From positions 1-34,484 of the forward strand of contig DVLQ01000028.1 of NCBI GenBank assembly GCA_018715395.1: DNA of 34,484 nt. The letters run 5' to 3'. The translations under genes were made by a program, and so were the position numbers. The stretch is from Candidatus Coprocola pullicola. Its GTDB lineage: Bacteria; Bacillota; Clostridia; Lachnospirales; Anaerotignaceae. This document shows, piece by piece, positions 1 to 8,552 of the stretch. A model generated the notes under the pieces. That model was not told the DNA's origin. It searched no databases and saw only the letters and a program-made list of their open reading frames with translations. Every line of letters begins with the position of its first letter. Within the stretch, counting starts at the first letter, position 1.

Positions 1-2
1 GG

Positions 3-215
3 AATCGTGGGAAATTAGAAAGACTGACAAAAAGACTGGAAGAAATTGAAAGGGACAGAAACAGCCCTCTTTTGCCTGTTTGCCTCAATACAGATTTGCA
101 AGGCATACAATATGATACAATAGTAAAAAGCAGAGGACTTCCAAGCAGTCCCATGGATAGAAATATTGAACAGATTTACAATACATTAGGGCGTGTTTTA
201 AAACCATCAAAGTAA
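3..215 (+). CDS. 3' end of an unrecognised gene, C-terminus altered by the IS insertion
   Basis: An open frame enters from the left edge and reads 70 codons to TAA at 213-215. The visible part starts with a charged, probably helical stretch (NRGKLERLTKRLEEIERDR) and ends IEQIYNTLGRVLKPSK. I do not recognise the family with confidence. The helical start and small size loosely recall phage late-gene regulators, but this is a guess. The last eight codons (from 189) lie inside the insertion sequence. Removing the insertion and one TA copy gives ACA-TTA-GTG-TAA, so the ancestral protein ended N-T-L-V and the insertion swapped V for eight residues. The start is outside the window. Confidence 0.5.
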   Translation, partial: NRGKLERLTKRLEEIERDRNSPLLPVCLNTDLQGIQYDTIVKSRGLPSSPMDRNIEQIYNTLGRVLKPSK

Positions 216-599
216 CCAAACAAGGATACAGGCAAGGCAAACAACGGCATGAAAATAAAGCGCCTTTTTCTCATACCGAGTTGAGAAACGACGGTAATTT
301 TTCAGTTTCAAAAATAGATTTTCAATAAGATGCCGTTCTTTATAAACAGCCCAATCGATCTTTCTGGCGAACTTGGCTGAACTGCGGCTTGGTATAACAG
401 CTATTCCACCATGTACTTTGATCCAGTCAGCAAACTTGTCGCTGTCATAACCTTTGTCTGCAAGAATCCATTTTCCTGATAAATCGAATGGTTCCAATAA
501 ATTCTGTGCCATGCAAATATCACTCATATTACCACTGGAAAGCAAAAAGTGCAAAGGATTCCCAAGACCATCTGTTACCACATGGACTTTTGTCGTCAA
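207..599 (-). CDS. IS5-family transposase, C-terminal catalytic frame (OrfB)
   Basis: This 130-aa frame holds the rest of the DDE catalytic domain. The second aspartate is in ADKGYDSDKF. The glutamate is in the Y-x2-R-x3-E-x6-K signature YKERHLIENLFLKLKNYRR, which is diagnostic for IS4/IS5-type enzymes. Its ATG overlaps the stop of the upstream frame by 4 nt and has no clear ribosome binding site of its own, so it is most likely expressed by frameshifting from OrfA. It may also be made alone at low level. Confidence 0.9.
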   Translation of the reverse strand: MTTKVHVVTDGLGNPLHFLLSSGNMSDICMAQNLLEPFDLSGKWILADKGYDSDKFADWIKVHGGIAVIPSRSSAKFARKIDWAVYKERHLIENLFLKLKNYRRFSTRYEKKALYFHAVVCLACILVWLL

Positions 600-973
600 T
601 CCTCCCCGGCTGCGTCCTGTTGACTGGTTTTCGCCCCTTTTTTAACACCATTGGCATGTTGGTGTACTTTTATGCTGGTACTATCTAACATAAGTGTCGT
701 TTCATCGATAATATCCTGCTGGATCATATTGACCAAGATGTTCTCCCATACACCGGCTTTTGTCCATGCACGAAATCGACTGTAAACACTTTGCCAAGGT
801 CCAAATCGTTCAGGCAGGTCTCTCCAAGGGATACCCGTGTTGAGCCAATACACCATGGCATTGAGCATCTCACGATTACTCTTTGCTGGTCGACCTCCCT
901 GTGGTTTTCGTTCTGGCGGAAGTAAATCTTTCATTCTGTTCCATTGTGTTTCGCTTAATTCATGTCTTCTCAT
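596..973 (-). CDS. IS5-family transposase, N-terminal frame (OrfA)
   Basis: This 125-aa protein opens MRRHELSETQWNRMKDLLPP and continues with GRPAKSNREMLNAMVYWLNTG and PWRDLPERFGPWQSVYSRFRAW, the DUF4096-type DNA-binding start of IS5/IS427 transposases. The first catalytic aspartate lies in LDSTSIKVHQH. The frame stops at 596-598 just after entering the region where the second frame takes over. The frame in -1 register reads N-Q-S-T-G-R-S-R-G-G-L-T-T-K-V-H across the junction, the conserved family sequence, so the working transposase is a frameshift fusion with the downstream frame. Confidence 0.9.
   Translation of the reverse strand: MRRHELSETQWNRMKDLLPPERKPQGGRPAKSNREMLNAMVYWLNTGIPWRDLPERFGPWQSVYSRFRAWTKAGVWENILVNMIQQDIIDETTLMLDSTSIKVHQHANGVKKGAKTSQQDAAGED
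634..643 (-). promoter_or_regulatory. Candidate frameshift slippery run between OrfA and OrfB
   Basis: On the minus strand this reads AAAAAAGGGG, in frame as AAA-AAA-GGG inside the V-K-K-G-A stretch of OrfA. A -1 slip here, or transcript slippage on the A run, would join OrfA to the open frame of OrfB. The position suits the protein fusion, but the exact slip site is inferred. Confidence 0.5.
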
Positions 974-1078
974 ATCACTAGTTTACTAGATTAGCACTTT
1001 GCACACAAGTTGGAAGTTTTAAAACACGCCCTAGTGTAAACCACATCTTTTGGCTATGGTCCTGATGAAATATATAAA

Positions 1079-1327
1079 TTAATCTTTCCAATGCCACCAT
1101 TTTAATTTTTCAGGGTCATAAATTGTATTTTCTGCATAATACACTGCAAGACGGTACACATATAATAAGCAGCGGTCTAGAGAACAACCTTGCAGTATAC
1201 AATCTTTTTGAAATATTTCTTCAGGATTTTCTCCTTTGAGAGAGGAAACGGAAGTATATCCCAGTTGTATCAAATGTTGTTCAATATTTGGTCCTACGCC
1301 TGGAATGGTTTTTAAATCAGTTTTCAT
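1079..1327 (-). CDS. Cdd1-like (pathogenicity-locus family) helix-hairpin-helix protein
   Basis: This 82-aa protein starts MKTDLKTIPGVGPNIEQHLI, a helix-hairpin-helix motif (IPGVGPNIEQHLIQLGY). It continues with SLKGENPEEIFQKDC, GCSLDRCLLYVYRLAVYYAE and the terminal PEKLKWWHWKD. That order and the paired cysteines match the small family named after cdd1, found beside the Clostridioides difficile toxin locus. Despite that name nothing here points to virulence; the fold suggests DNA binding. A ribosome binding site (AAAGGAG on the minus strand) precedes the ATG. The gene stands alone, divergent from ribonuclease R. Its precise role is unknown. Confidence 0.85.
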   Translation of the reverse strand: MKTDLKTIPGVGPNIEQHLIQLGYTSVSSLKGENPEEIFQKDCILQGCSLDRCLLYVYRLAVYYAENTIYDPEKLKWWHWKD

Positions 1328-1449
1328 AAAAATATCTCCTTTACAAACAATAATATTGATTATATGATACCATATTTTAACATAATTGTACAGTATATAC
1401 AGAAAAATACTATAAAAATTTTATTATTATAAGGAAATGCTATTTTTAG

Positions 1450-1478
1450 TTGCCATTATTTTGTGAAAATAGTATAAT
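1450..1478 (+). promoter_or_regulatory. Sigma-A-type promoter of rnr
   Basis: TTGCCA at 1450-1455 and TATAAT at 1473-1478 with a 17-bp spacer, 28 bp upstream of the rnr start. The ribosome binding site GGGAG lies at 1493-1497. Confidence 0.75.
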
Positions 1479-1506
1479 ACAATAAAAAAGAAGGGAGTCA
1501 TTTCCT

Positions 1507-3663
1507 ATGGATGATTATGACGATGTACTAGAAAATGAAAAAATGACAGAACGAAAACAGAAAATACAAGCTTATTTAGAAAGCAAAGAATATATCCCCA
1601 TGAAACGAAAAGATATTTGTACACTTCTTGGCGTTCCTCAAAAAGATAGAACAATATTTGAAGAAATTGTCAGTCAGCTTTTAGAAGAAGGAAAAGCTGT
1701 GGAAACAAAAAAGGGAAAACTGATGTCTCCAAAAGCTTTGAATATGCAAGGAGGAACATTTTTGGCACATTCCAGAGGATTTGGCTTTGTGGCAGTGGAG
1801 GAAGGGGAAGATATTTTTATACCGGCTGATAAATTAAATGGCGCCATGCACAAAGATAAAGTGTTGTTTCGTATTGTAAAAAAAGCTTCTAATGGCAAAA
1901 GAGCAGAAGGAGAGATTGTAAAAATATTGCAAAGAGGCAATATCAAAGTTGTAGGAACATTTGAACAAGGAAAAGGATTTGGCTTTGTACTGCCCGATGA
2001 TAAAAAAATAACACAAGATATTTTTATAGCAAAAGAAAACAGCATGGGAGCAGTGACAGGTCACAAAGTTGTAGTAGATATTATAAAATATGGTGATGAA
2101 AGAAGAAATCCTGAAGGAAAAGTGATAGAAATATTAGGACACATCAACGATCCGGGAGTGGATATATTATCCATTATCAGACAATATGATTTACCTGTGG
2201 ATTTTCCCAAAGAGGTGTATGATGAAATTGAAAACTTGGAAACAGAAGTTTCAAAAGAAGAACTGGAAGGCAGAGAGGACTTTAGAGATTGGCAGACTGT
2301 TACCATTGACGGAGAAGATGCAAAGGATTTGGACGATGCAGTTTCTTTGACTATGTTAGAAAATGGAAATTTCCTGCTGGGAGTGCATATTGCAGACGTA
2401 TCTCATTATGTACAGGAGCATTCTGCTTTGGATAAAGAAGCTTATAGAAGAGGAACAAGTATCTATCTTGTTGACAGAGTCATCCCTATGCTTCCTCATA
2501 AACTGTCCAATGGCATTTGTTCTTTAAATCCTGATACAGACAGGCTGACATTAAGCTGTGTTATGGAAATTGACCAAAAAGGCAATGTGGTAAATCATAA
2601 AATTGTAAAGTCTGTTATACATTCCGACAGGAGAATGACTTATACGGCTGTTAGAGAAATATTAGAAGATAAAACCCCGGCATTATTGCAAGAATATGCC
2701 GATTTTGTACCCATGTTTGAGAATATGAATCATTTACGATGCATTTTGGGAGAAAAAAGGAAGAAAAGAGGATCCGTAAATTTTGATTTGCCAGAATCTA
2801 AAATTATATTAGATGAAGATGGTGTGCCAACAGATATTAAGCCCTATGAAAGAAGTATTGCTACTAATTTGATAGAAGAATTTATGCTGGTTTGTAATGA
2901 AACAGTAGCAGAAGATTTCTTTTGGCAGGAGGTGCCTTTTGTATTTCGTAACCATGAAGTGCCTGATGGAGAAAAACTGCAAAAAATGGATGACTTTATC
3001 AGAAATTTCGGATATCATTTGAAAGGGAATAAAGATGAAATACATCCAAAAGCCATACAGCAAATATTATCCTTGGTAGAAGGAAAAGAAGAGGAAAGAA
3101 TCGTGACAAGAGTTGTTTTAAGAAGTATGAAACAAGCAAGATATATGGCTGAAAACGGAGGACATTTTGGTTTGGCAGCAAAATATTATTGTCATTTTAC
3201 ATCGCCTATTAGAAGATATCCTGATTTAGAAATACACAGAATCATAAAAATGGTGTTAGATGGGCATATGACAGAAAAAAAAGAAAGATCTTTAAAAAAA
3301 GTGATGCCGGATATTGCAAAACAATGCTCTATGAGAGAAAGACTGGCTGAAGATGCAGAAAGGGAAACAGATGATTTGAAAAAAGCAGAATATATGTCAG
3401 ATAAAATCGGTATGGTTTGTGAAGGAATTATTTCCGGTATTACAAATTGGGGAATTTATGTAGAATTACCTAACACAGTAGAGGGAATGATATCTCTGCA
3501 AAGTTTAGAAGATGATTTTTATATTTATGACGAGGAAAATATGTGCGTTTATGGAGAACATTCCAATAAAAAATATACCATAGGACAAAAGGTGACTGTG
3601 ATTGTAGCAAAAGTCGATGTAGAACTGAAAGAAATTCATTTTGCATTCTTAGAAGAAGAATAA
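1507..3663 (+). CDS. rnr: Ribonuclease R (3'-5' exoribonuclease, RNB family)
   Basis: This 718-aa cytoplasmic exoribonuclease degrades structured RNA and assists rescue of stalled ribosomes. The domain order is complete. There is an N-terminal winged helix (about residues 14-75) and two cold-shock OB domains (GTFLAHSRGFGFVAV near 85, GTFEQGKGFGFVLP near 150). The RNB domain carries the metal-binding motif DGEDAKDLDDAVS near 268. A C-terminal S1 domain starts near 636 (CEGIISGITNWGIYVEL). The length is normal for the family. In many Clostridia smpB and ssrA follow rnr. Here a terminator and a chemoreceptor follow instead, and I see neither gene in the gap. Confidence 0.96.
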   Translation: MDDYDDVLENEKMTERKQKIQAYLESKEYIPMKRKDICTLLGVPQKDRTIFEEIVSQLLEEGKAVETKKGKLMSPKALNMQGGTFLAHSRGFGFVAVEEGEDIFIPADKLNGAMHKDKVLFRIVKKASNGKRAEGEIVKILQRGNIKVVGTFEQGKGFGFVLPDDKKITQDIFIAKENSMGAVTGHKVVVDIIKYGDERRNPEGKVIEILGHINDPGVDILSIIRQYDLPVDFPKEVYDEIENLETEVSKEELEGREDFRDWQTVTIDGEDAKDLDDAVSLTMLENGNFLLGVHIADVSHYVQEHSALDKEAYRRGTSIYLVDRVIPMLPHKLSNGICSLNPDTDRLTLSCVMEIDQKGNVVNHKIVKSVIHSDRRMTYTAVREILEDKTPALLQEYADFVPMFENMNHLRCILGEKRKKRGSVNFDLPESKIILDEDGVPTDIKPYERSIATNLIEEFMLVCNETVAEDFFWQEVPFVFRNHEVPDGEKLQKMDDFIRNFGYHLKGNKDEIHPKAIQQILSLVEGKEEERIVTRVVLRSMKQARYMAENGGHFGLAAKYYCHFTSPIRRYPDLEIHRIIKMVLDGHMTEKKERSLKKVMPDIAKQCSMRERLAEDAERETDDLKKAEYMSDKIGMVCEGIISGITNWGIYVELPNTVEGMISLQSLEDDFYIYDEENMCVYGEHSNKKYTIGQKVTVIVAKVDVELKEIHFAFLEEE

Positions 3664-3672
3664 AGAGAATAC

Positions 3673-3700
3673 AAAACAGAAGCTTCTGTTTTTATATTTT
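3673..3700 (+). terminator. Rho-independent terminator after rnr
   Basis: A perfect 20-base palindrome (AAAACAGAAG and its complement, 3673-3692) begins 10 bases after the rnr stop and runs into a T-rich stretch. It can fold into an 8-bp stem with an AGCT loop. Confidence 0.7.
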
Positions 3701-3762
3701 GGCAATATTGTTGTTATATAAATTTATACTGTATTTGTGTAAAGGAATTTTATTAGGATACA

Positions 3763-3790
3763 TTGACTTTTTTTGATATAGCTTTATAAT
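3763..3790 (+). promoter_or_regulatory. Promoter of the chemoreceptor gene (long leader)
   Basis: TTGACT at 3763-3768 and a perfect TATAAT at 3785-3790, 16 bp apart. Transcription would start near 3797, giving a leader of about 365 nt before the chemoreceptor start at 4164. That is long enough to hold a regulatory RNA. Confidence 0.65.
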
Positions 3791-3836
3791 ATTTATGTTA
3801 TGAAGTAAAATAATAAATTTATATTATAACCAAGTG

Positions 3837-4013
3837 TAGACAAACTATATTTTTTATAAATGTAATACAGTGCTAAGACTTGGCAAACGAAGCGTTTGTG
3901 CAGTTGGAATTTACTTTTGACAGGCAAAACAGCAAATTTTAAGGTGTTTATGCCGATGCAACGAATTGTTTTGTCTATATTGTGTCAAAGATTTGAATGA
4001 AATAAGTCTTTGA
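3837..4013 (+). ncRNA. Candidate structured leader RNA upstream of the chemoreceptor
   Basis: TAGACAAA (3837-3844) pairs with TTTGTCTA (3970-3977) to close a domain of about 140 nt. Inside are two hairpins. One is CAAACG-AAG-CGTTTG (3884-3898). The other pairs GGCA-AAACA (3923-3931) with TGTTT-A-TGCC (3945-3954). A further hairpin, TCAAAGA/TCTTTGA, spans 3985-4013. The whole lies between a good promoter and a chemoreceptor gene, where Clostridia often use c-di-GMP riboswitches. I do not find the conserved c-di-GMP-I or -II motifs, so the class is unknown. It could instead be a decayed repeat. Confidence 0.4.
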
Positions 4014-4163
4014 TGAAGAGGTGACGGCTTTTCCCATATGCTCATAAAAATATATATTTTTTTTATAAAAAGAAATTTTATTGTTTTTATGGATTATGAT
4101 AAGGTAATATGAGAAAAGAAAGAATAAAATAATAATCTAACATGGAAGGGATAGATCAGTTTT

Positions 4164-6386
4164 ATGATAAGAAAAAAGGGACTTTCTGCAAAGTTGGCAT
4201 TTCTACAATGCTCTATGTTGTTTGTTATATTTGTTATCTTTATTAGCATTGTTGTATTACAAACACAATCAAAATTAAAAAAAGCAACTGTAAATGAATT
4301 GGAAGCTATTGCACAAACCAATGGGCAATATATAGAACAAATGGTATATAGCGCTTTGATTACTCAAAGAGATATGGAAGGCTATATGATAGATGCTTAT
4401 CAAACGCAAAATGCTCAAACACAAACAATGGATTACACTGTGCCAAGCCAGATATATCCTGGTTTAAATTTGACTGAATTACAAAGAGACATGGAAGAAT
4501 TTATGTTGCTTACAGCAAAAAATGCAGTGGAAAACAATGATAATATTATTGGGGTTGGGGCGTATTTTGAACCATACGCTTTTGTACAGGAACAAGAAAC
4601 CTATAATTTTTATGTTTACAATAATAATGGCAATGCAAAGCAGTCTTATGCGCTAGAATATGCTTCTTATGCAAATGAGCCGTATTATACAGAGGCAATG
4701 GCGGCAGACAATGTGATTTTTACAGATCCTTATACAGATGAAACATCTGGCGTGCTTATGGTGACAGCGGCAAAACCCATTATTATAAATGGTATAAAAC
4801 AAGGGGTTTTGACAGTAGATATTTCTATTGATAGGATTTCTTCTATCAATGCAGAATTGGCAGAATATCCTTCTATGATATACAGTGTTGCAAAAGAAGA
4901 TGGAACGATTATATATCATAGTAAAAATGATAGTTTTATTGGACAAAACTTGTCTGCTACATTTGCAAATCCAGAAGATGAACAAAAAGCCATGATTTCT
5001 ATTGAAAATAATATACCTATTTCTTTTGTAGCGAAAGATAGTGACAATGTAAAATCATATCGATTTTTCTATCCTATTGAAGCAGGTACGGGAATGTGGG
5101 TTATTTCTAACGCAGTAGAATATTCGGATATGATAGATGTTGTAAGAAATATAACTATAGTATTGATTATACTGGCTATAATAGCATTGATTATTATGGG
5201 GATTACAACCATTATGATATTAAGAAAAATGTTGCAGCCTATTAATGAAATTGTGCAAGCGGCAGATAGTATTTCAAATGGGTATTTGGATATTGAGTTA
5301 CAATTCAGTTCAGATGATGAAATCGGCATTTTGGCAAAACATTTTGATATTACAGCAAAATTTTTAAAAAATATGATTCAAGAAATTTCTGGTATTTTAG
5401 GCAGTATTGCAAAAAATAATTTAGATGTTCAAACTTCTTCTGATTACATAGGTGATTTTGCAGACGTCAAAGTATCTTTGGACAATATTATAGAAAACTT
5501 AAATCAAGCCATTGGAGAAATCAATCAAACAGCAGACCAAGTAGCAAGCGGAGCAGAACAGGTTTCTGACGGAGCCCAGACGCTTTCACAAAATGCTACA
5601 GAACAGTCCAGTTCTGCAGAAGAATTAGCTTCTACCATAAATGAAATTTCCTATCAAGTAACAGCAAATGCAAAAACAGCACAACAAGCAAGCGCACAAG
5701 CCAATACTGTAGGAGAGGAGGCAACAGAAAGCAGTCAGAGAATGCAGGAGATGCTTCAGGCAATGAAAGAAATTACACACAGTTCCGAAGAAATCAGCAA
5801 AATTATAAAAACCATTGAAGATATTGCTTTTCAAACCAATATTCTTGCGCTCAATGCAGCAGTAGAAGCCGCAAGAGCAGGAGCGGCCGGAAAAGGTTTT
5901 GCTGTTGTAGCGGATGAAGTAAGAAATTTAGCAAGCAAAAGTGCAGAAGCTTCTAAAAATACAGCAACACTGATTGAGTCTTCTATTATTGCAGTAAAAA
6001 ATGGAGAAAGAATTGCTAATGAAACAGCACAATCCCTTGGTGTAGTACTGGAAGGCGCTCAAGAAATGGTAAAAACCATTGATCAAATATCATTGGCATC
6101 AAAAGAGCAGGCTGACGCCATTGGACAGATTACATTGGGAATGGATCATATTTCCAGTATTATACAAACCAATTCGGCAACAGCTGAAGAAAGCGCAGCG
6201 GCAAGTGAAGAATTATCTAGCCAAGCTCAAATATTAAAAAATGTAGTAAATAAATTTTATTTAAAGAAAAATGCTTATACTACATCAGAAAATGCTTTTG
6301 ATACTTCCCAACATCTTAATGCAAATACCACATATTTGGGAGAAAATACTCAGTTTGATTCTTATGAATCTTCTGACAAATATTAA
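4164..6386 (+). CDS. Methyl-accepting chemotaxis protein with dCACHE-like sensor
   Basis: This 740-aa membrane receptor has a first membrane helix at about residues 12-34, then an extracytoplasmic double-Cache-like sensor (about 35-325, with [13 protein letters not shown]). A second membrane helix follows (about 330-352, rich in I and L), then a HAMP domain (about 353-405) and the cytoplasmic coiled-coil signalling domain. The kinase-contact hairpin tip reads [20 protein letters not shown] near 552-575. It should control CheA through CheW. The ligand cannot be told from sequence. No other chemotaxis genes are nearby. The ribosome binding site GGAAGGG (4144-4150) is 13 nt from the ATG, which is rather far. 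Confidence 0.93.
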   Translation: MIRKKGLSAKLAFLQCSMLFVIFVIFISIVVLQTQSKLKKATVNELEAIAQTNGQYIEQMVYSALITQRDMEGYMIDAYQTQNAQTQTMDYTVPSQIYPGLNLTELQRDMEEFMLLTAKNAVENNDNIIGVGAYFEPYAFVQEQETYNFYVYNNNGNAKQSYALEYASYANEPYYTEAMAADNVIFTDPYTDETSGVLMVTAAKPIIINGIKQGVLTVDISIDRISSINAELAEYPSMIYSVAKEDGTIIYHSKNDSFIGQNLSATFANPEDEQKAMISIENNIPISFVAKDSDNVKSYRFFYPIEAGTGMWVISNAVEYSDMIDVVRNITIVLIILAIIALIIMGITTIMILRKMLQPINEIVQAADSISNGYLDIELQFSSDDEIGILAKHFDITAKFLKNMIQEISGILGSIAKNNLDVQTSSDYIGDFADVKVSLDNIIENLNQAIGEINQTADQVASGAEQVSDGAQTLSQNATEQSSSAEELASTINEISYQVTANAKTAQQASAQANTVGEEATESSQRMQEMLQAMKEITHSSEEISKIIKTIEDIAFQTNILALNAAVEAARAGAAGKGFAVVADEVRNLASKSAEASKNTATLIESSIIAVKNGERIANETAQSLGVVLEGAQEMVKTIDQISLASKEQADAIGQITLGMDHISSIIQTNSATAEESAAASEELSSQAQILKNVVNKFYLKKNAYTTSENAFDTSQHLNANTTYLGENTQFDSYESSDKY

Positions 6387-6410
6387 ATATTTATAAAATA
6401 AAGGAATATG

Positions 6411-6446
6411 AAAAACGGTATAGTGATATAGACTATATCGTTTTTT
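6411..6446 (+). terminator. Terminator after the chemoreceptor gene
   Basis: A stem of 11 or more bp (AACGGTATAGT at 6414-6424 with ACTATATCGTT at 6432-6442, one G-T pair) with a 7-nt loop and a run of six T. Confidence 0.85.
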
Positions 6447-6568
6447 ATGTAAAAGATTTGTTTTGTGAATTTTTGAAAATATCTGAAAATATAGAAAATT
6501 TTGTTTTTATAAAAAAGAATAAATACAGTTTAAAAACAGTAAGCATAAAATTGGATTTATAAAATTTC

Positions 6569-6597
6569 TTTACTTTTTTTAAAATATACTGTAATAT
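6569..6597 (+). promoter_or_regulatory. Possible promoter of the NSS transporter gene
   Basis: TTTACT (6569-6574) and TAATAT (6592-6597) with a 17-bp spacer, 44 bp before the start codon. Each box has mismatches, so the call is tentative in such A/T-rich DNA. Confidence 0.35.
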
Positions 6598-6641
6598 GAA
6601 GAAATTGCAGGAAATGATATTGATAAAGAGAGGATGAAAAA

Positions 6642-7970
6642 ATGAAAGAGAATCAACAAACAAAACAAAGAGATAGTTTTAACAGCCGATTTGGCTTTGT
6701 ACTGGCTTGTATTGGTTCAGCAGTAGGCATGGGAAATATTTGGTTGTTTCCTTATAGAGTGGGACAGTATGGAGGAGCCGCTTTTTTGATTCCCTATTTT
6801 TTATTTATTTTCATTATAGGATTGTCTGGGGTAATTGGAGAAATGGCTTTTGGACGTGCAATGGGTACAGGACCTCTGGGGGCATTTGGCAAGGCTTCTC
6901 GAATGAGAGGAGGCAACTGGGGGGAATGGATTGGCATCATACCAGTAGTAGGCTCTTTAGGCATTGGCATAGGATATTCCGTTGTAGTAGGCTGGATTTT
7001 AAGATTTTTGGCAGGCTCTTTTACAGGCTCCGCTCTTACCGGTGAAGCCGAGGCTTATTTTGGAGCATTGGCGGTGAACTTTGGCAGTATAGGCTGGCAT
7101 ATGGCAGGGCTTGCTATTGTATTTATTTGTATGGCATATGGCATTTCTACAGGGATTGAAAAAATCAATAAAGTGATGATACCGGCATTTTTTTTACTGT
7201 TTTTGATTATGGCAGTACGTATTTTTATGCTGGAAGGAGCAAAAGAAGGTATATTATATATGTTAAAGCCAAATTGGGAACAGGTGGCAAAGCCTGAAAC
7301 ATGGGTATATGCGCTGGGACAGGCGTTTTTTTCATTGTCATTGGCAGGTTCGGGAACCATTGTATATGGAAGCTATTTGAAAAAAACAGAAGATGTAGTA
7401 GAAAGTGCAAAAAATGTGGCATTGTTTGATACACTGGCCTCTTTGCTATCGGTATTTGTTATCATTCCGGCAGTGTTTGCTTTTGGATTAGACCCGGCTT
7501 CCGGACCTCCGCTGATGTTTATTACAATGCCCAAAGTATTTCAGATGATGCCTATGGGAAGTGTATTTGCTGTGATATTCTTTTTGGCAGTGCTTTTTGC
7601 CGCCGTTACATCGCTTGTCAATTTATTTGAAACGCCTGTTGAGGCATTACAGGAAAAGTTTGGCTTTTCCAGGAAAAAAGCTGTCATTTGTATTGCAGTC
7701 ATAGCAGTGTTGGTAGGTATTTGCATTGAAAGTGGCGACAGCGTTTCCATATGGATGGACATTGTTTCTATTTATATTATACCACTGGGAGCATTGCTGG
7801 CGGCGATTATGTTTTTTTGGGTATGCGGCAGCGCTTTTGCAAGAGAGCAAGCACAGATGGGCAGAAAAAAACAAATTGGAAGATGGTTTGAGCCTATGAC
7901 AAAATATGTTTTTGTAGGATTGACAATGCTGGTATATATTATGGGAATTTTTTATAATGGCATTGGTTAA
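6642..7970 (+). CDS. Sodium-dependent symporter of the NSS/SNF family
   Basis: This 442-aa polytopic membrane protein begins with the family signature GFVLACIGSAVGMGNIWLFPY (about residues 19-39). That sequence forms part of the sodium and substrate site in the LeuT fold. G/A-rich hydrophobic helices continue to the C-terminus, giving 11-12 membrane segments. Bacterial members import amino acids or related amines with sodium. The substrate cannot be assigned here. It is a single-gene unit: the chemoreceptor terminator precedes it and a new promoter follows. The ribosome binding site AGAGAGG (6627-6633) fixes the start. Confidence 0.93.
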   Translation: MKENQQTKQRDSFNSRFGFVLACIGSAVGMGNIWLFPYRVGQYGGAAFLIPYFLFIFIIGLSGVIGEMAFGRAMGTGPLGAFGKASRMRGGNWGEWIGIIPVVGSLGIGIGYSVVVGWILRFLAGSFTGSALTGEAEAYFGALAVNFGSIGWHMAGLAIVFICMAYGISTGIEKINKVMIPAFFLLFLIMAVRIFMLEGAKEGILYMLKPNWEQVAKPETWVYALGQAFFSLSLAGSGTIVYGSYLKKTEDVVESAKNVALFDTLASLLSVFVIIPAVFAFGLDPASGPPLMFITMPKVFQMMPMGSVFAVIFFLAVLFAAVTSLVNLFETPVEALQEKFGFSRKKAVICIAVIAVLVGICIESGDSVSIWMDIVSIYIIPLGALLAAIMFFWVCGSAFAREQAQMGRKKQIGRWFEPMTKYVFVGLTMLVYIMGIFYNGIG

Positions 7971-8006
7971 AAAATGTAAATGATACAGAGAAAACTGTAT
8001 ATTTAT

Positions 8007-8034
8007 TTGCAAATGGTAAAAAATCTGTTATAAT
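8007..8034 (+). promoter_or_regulatory. Promoter of the Asp23-family gene
   Basis: TTGCAA (8007-8012) and TATAAT (8029-8034), 16 bp apart, about 49 bp upstream of the GTG start. Confidence 0.65.
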
Positions 8035-8082
8035 GAGGACATATATACAAAACAATATTTGGAAGACAAAGGAGGGACAGTT

Positions 8083-8469
8083 GTGCCTGAAAAAAAAGAA
8101 TGTTTTGGACAGATACAAATTGCAGATGAAGTAGTAGCTGTGATTGCCGCAACAGCAGCTATGGAAATAGAAGGCGTTTTGAATGCCTCCAGTGCATCGG
8201 GAAATGCTTTAGTAGAATTTTTTGGAAAAAAAAGTCAGACAAAGGGTGTCAAAGTGGATTCTGATGGCGGAGAATTAACATTGGAGGTGGATATTGTTGT
8301 GCTTTTTGGCACAAAAATACAGCTTGCTGCAACACAAGTGCAAAAGAAAGTGAAAACTGCCGTGGAAACAATGACAGGTTTACCTGTAGCTATGGTAAAT
8401 GTAAATGTTTGTGGTATTGTAAAAGAAAAACAACCAAAAGGACAAAAAGTTGAAATAGAAGAAGATTAA
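8083..8469 (+). CDS. Asp23/Gls24-family envelope stress protein
   Basis: This 128-aa protein belongs to the Asp23/Gls24 (DUF322) family. The family core is visible as GQIQIADEVVAVIAATAAMEIEGV, LTLEVDIVVLFGTKI and VNVNVCGIV. Members are often placed next to nusB in Firmicutes and are linked to envelope homeostasis. The GTG start at 8083 is chosen because GGAGGG (8071-8076) sits 6 nt upstream; a TTG at 8059 in the same frame lacks a suitable site. A hairpin separates it from nusB. Confidence 0.88.
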   Translation: MPEKKECFGQIQIADEVVAVIAATAAMEIEGVLNASSASGNALVEFFGKKSQTKGVKVDSDGGELTLEVDIVVLFGTKIQLAATQVQKKVKTAVETMTGLPVAMVNVNVCGIVKEKQPKGQKVEIEED

Positions 8470-8477
8470 ATGAGTCA

Positions 8478-8503
8478 AATACCACTCTTAAGAGTGGTAT
8501 TTA
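8478..8503 (+). terminator. Hairpin, probable weak terminator between Asp23-like gene and nusB
   Basis: A perfect palindrome (AATACCACTCTT at 8478-8489 and its complement) starts 9 bases after the stop. The T run is short, so partial read-through into nusB is likely. Confidence 0.6.
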
Positions 8504-8552
8504 TACTATAAAAAGAAATAACAATGATAGAAATAGATGACAGGAGGAAACC

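Larger units (their letters stand above)
189..1031 (-). mobile_element. Complete IS5-family insertion sequence (IS427-like group)
   Basis: The element is 843 bp and bounded by perfect 16-bp inverted repeats, GGGCGTGTTTTAAAAC at 189-204 and its complement at 1016-1031. It is flanked by TA on both sides (187-188, 1032-1033), the expected short target duplication. It carries two overlapping minus-strand frames that together make one DDE transposase, as is usual for this group. Both frames and both ends are intact, so it looks recent and possibly active. The family call rests on the protein motifs; the group call is from the two-frame layout and size. Confidence 0.9.

Noticed and set aside
3837-3977. 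c-di-GMP riboswitch before the chemoreceptor
   Set aside because: The conserved GEMM-type core blocks are not present; only the genomic context fits.
3664-4163. smpB or tmRNA expected after rnr
   Set aside because: No SmpB-like frame and no tmRNA tag sequence or tRNA-like ends could be found in the gap.
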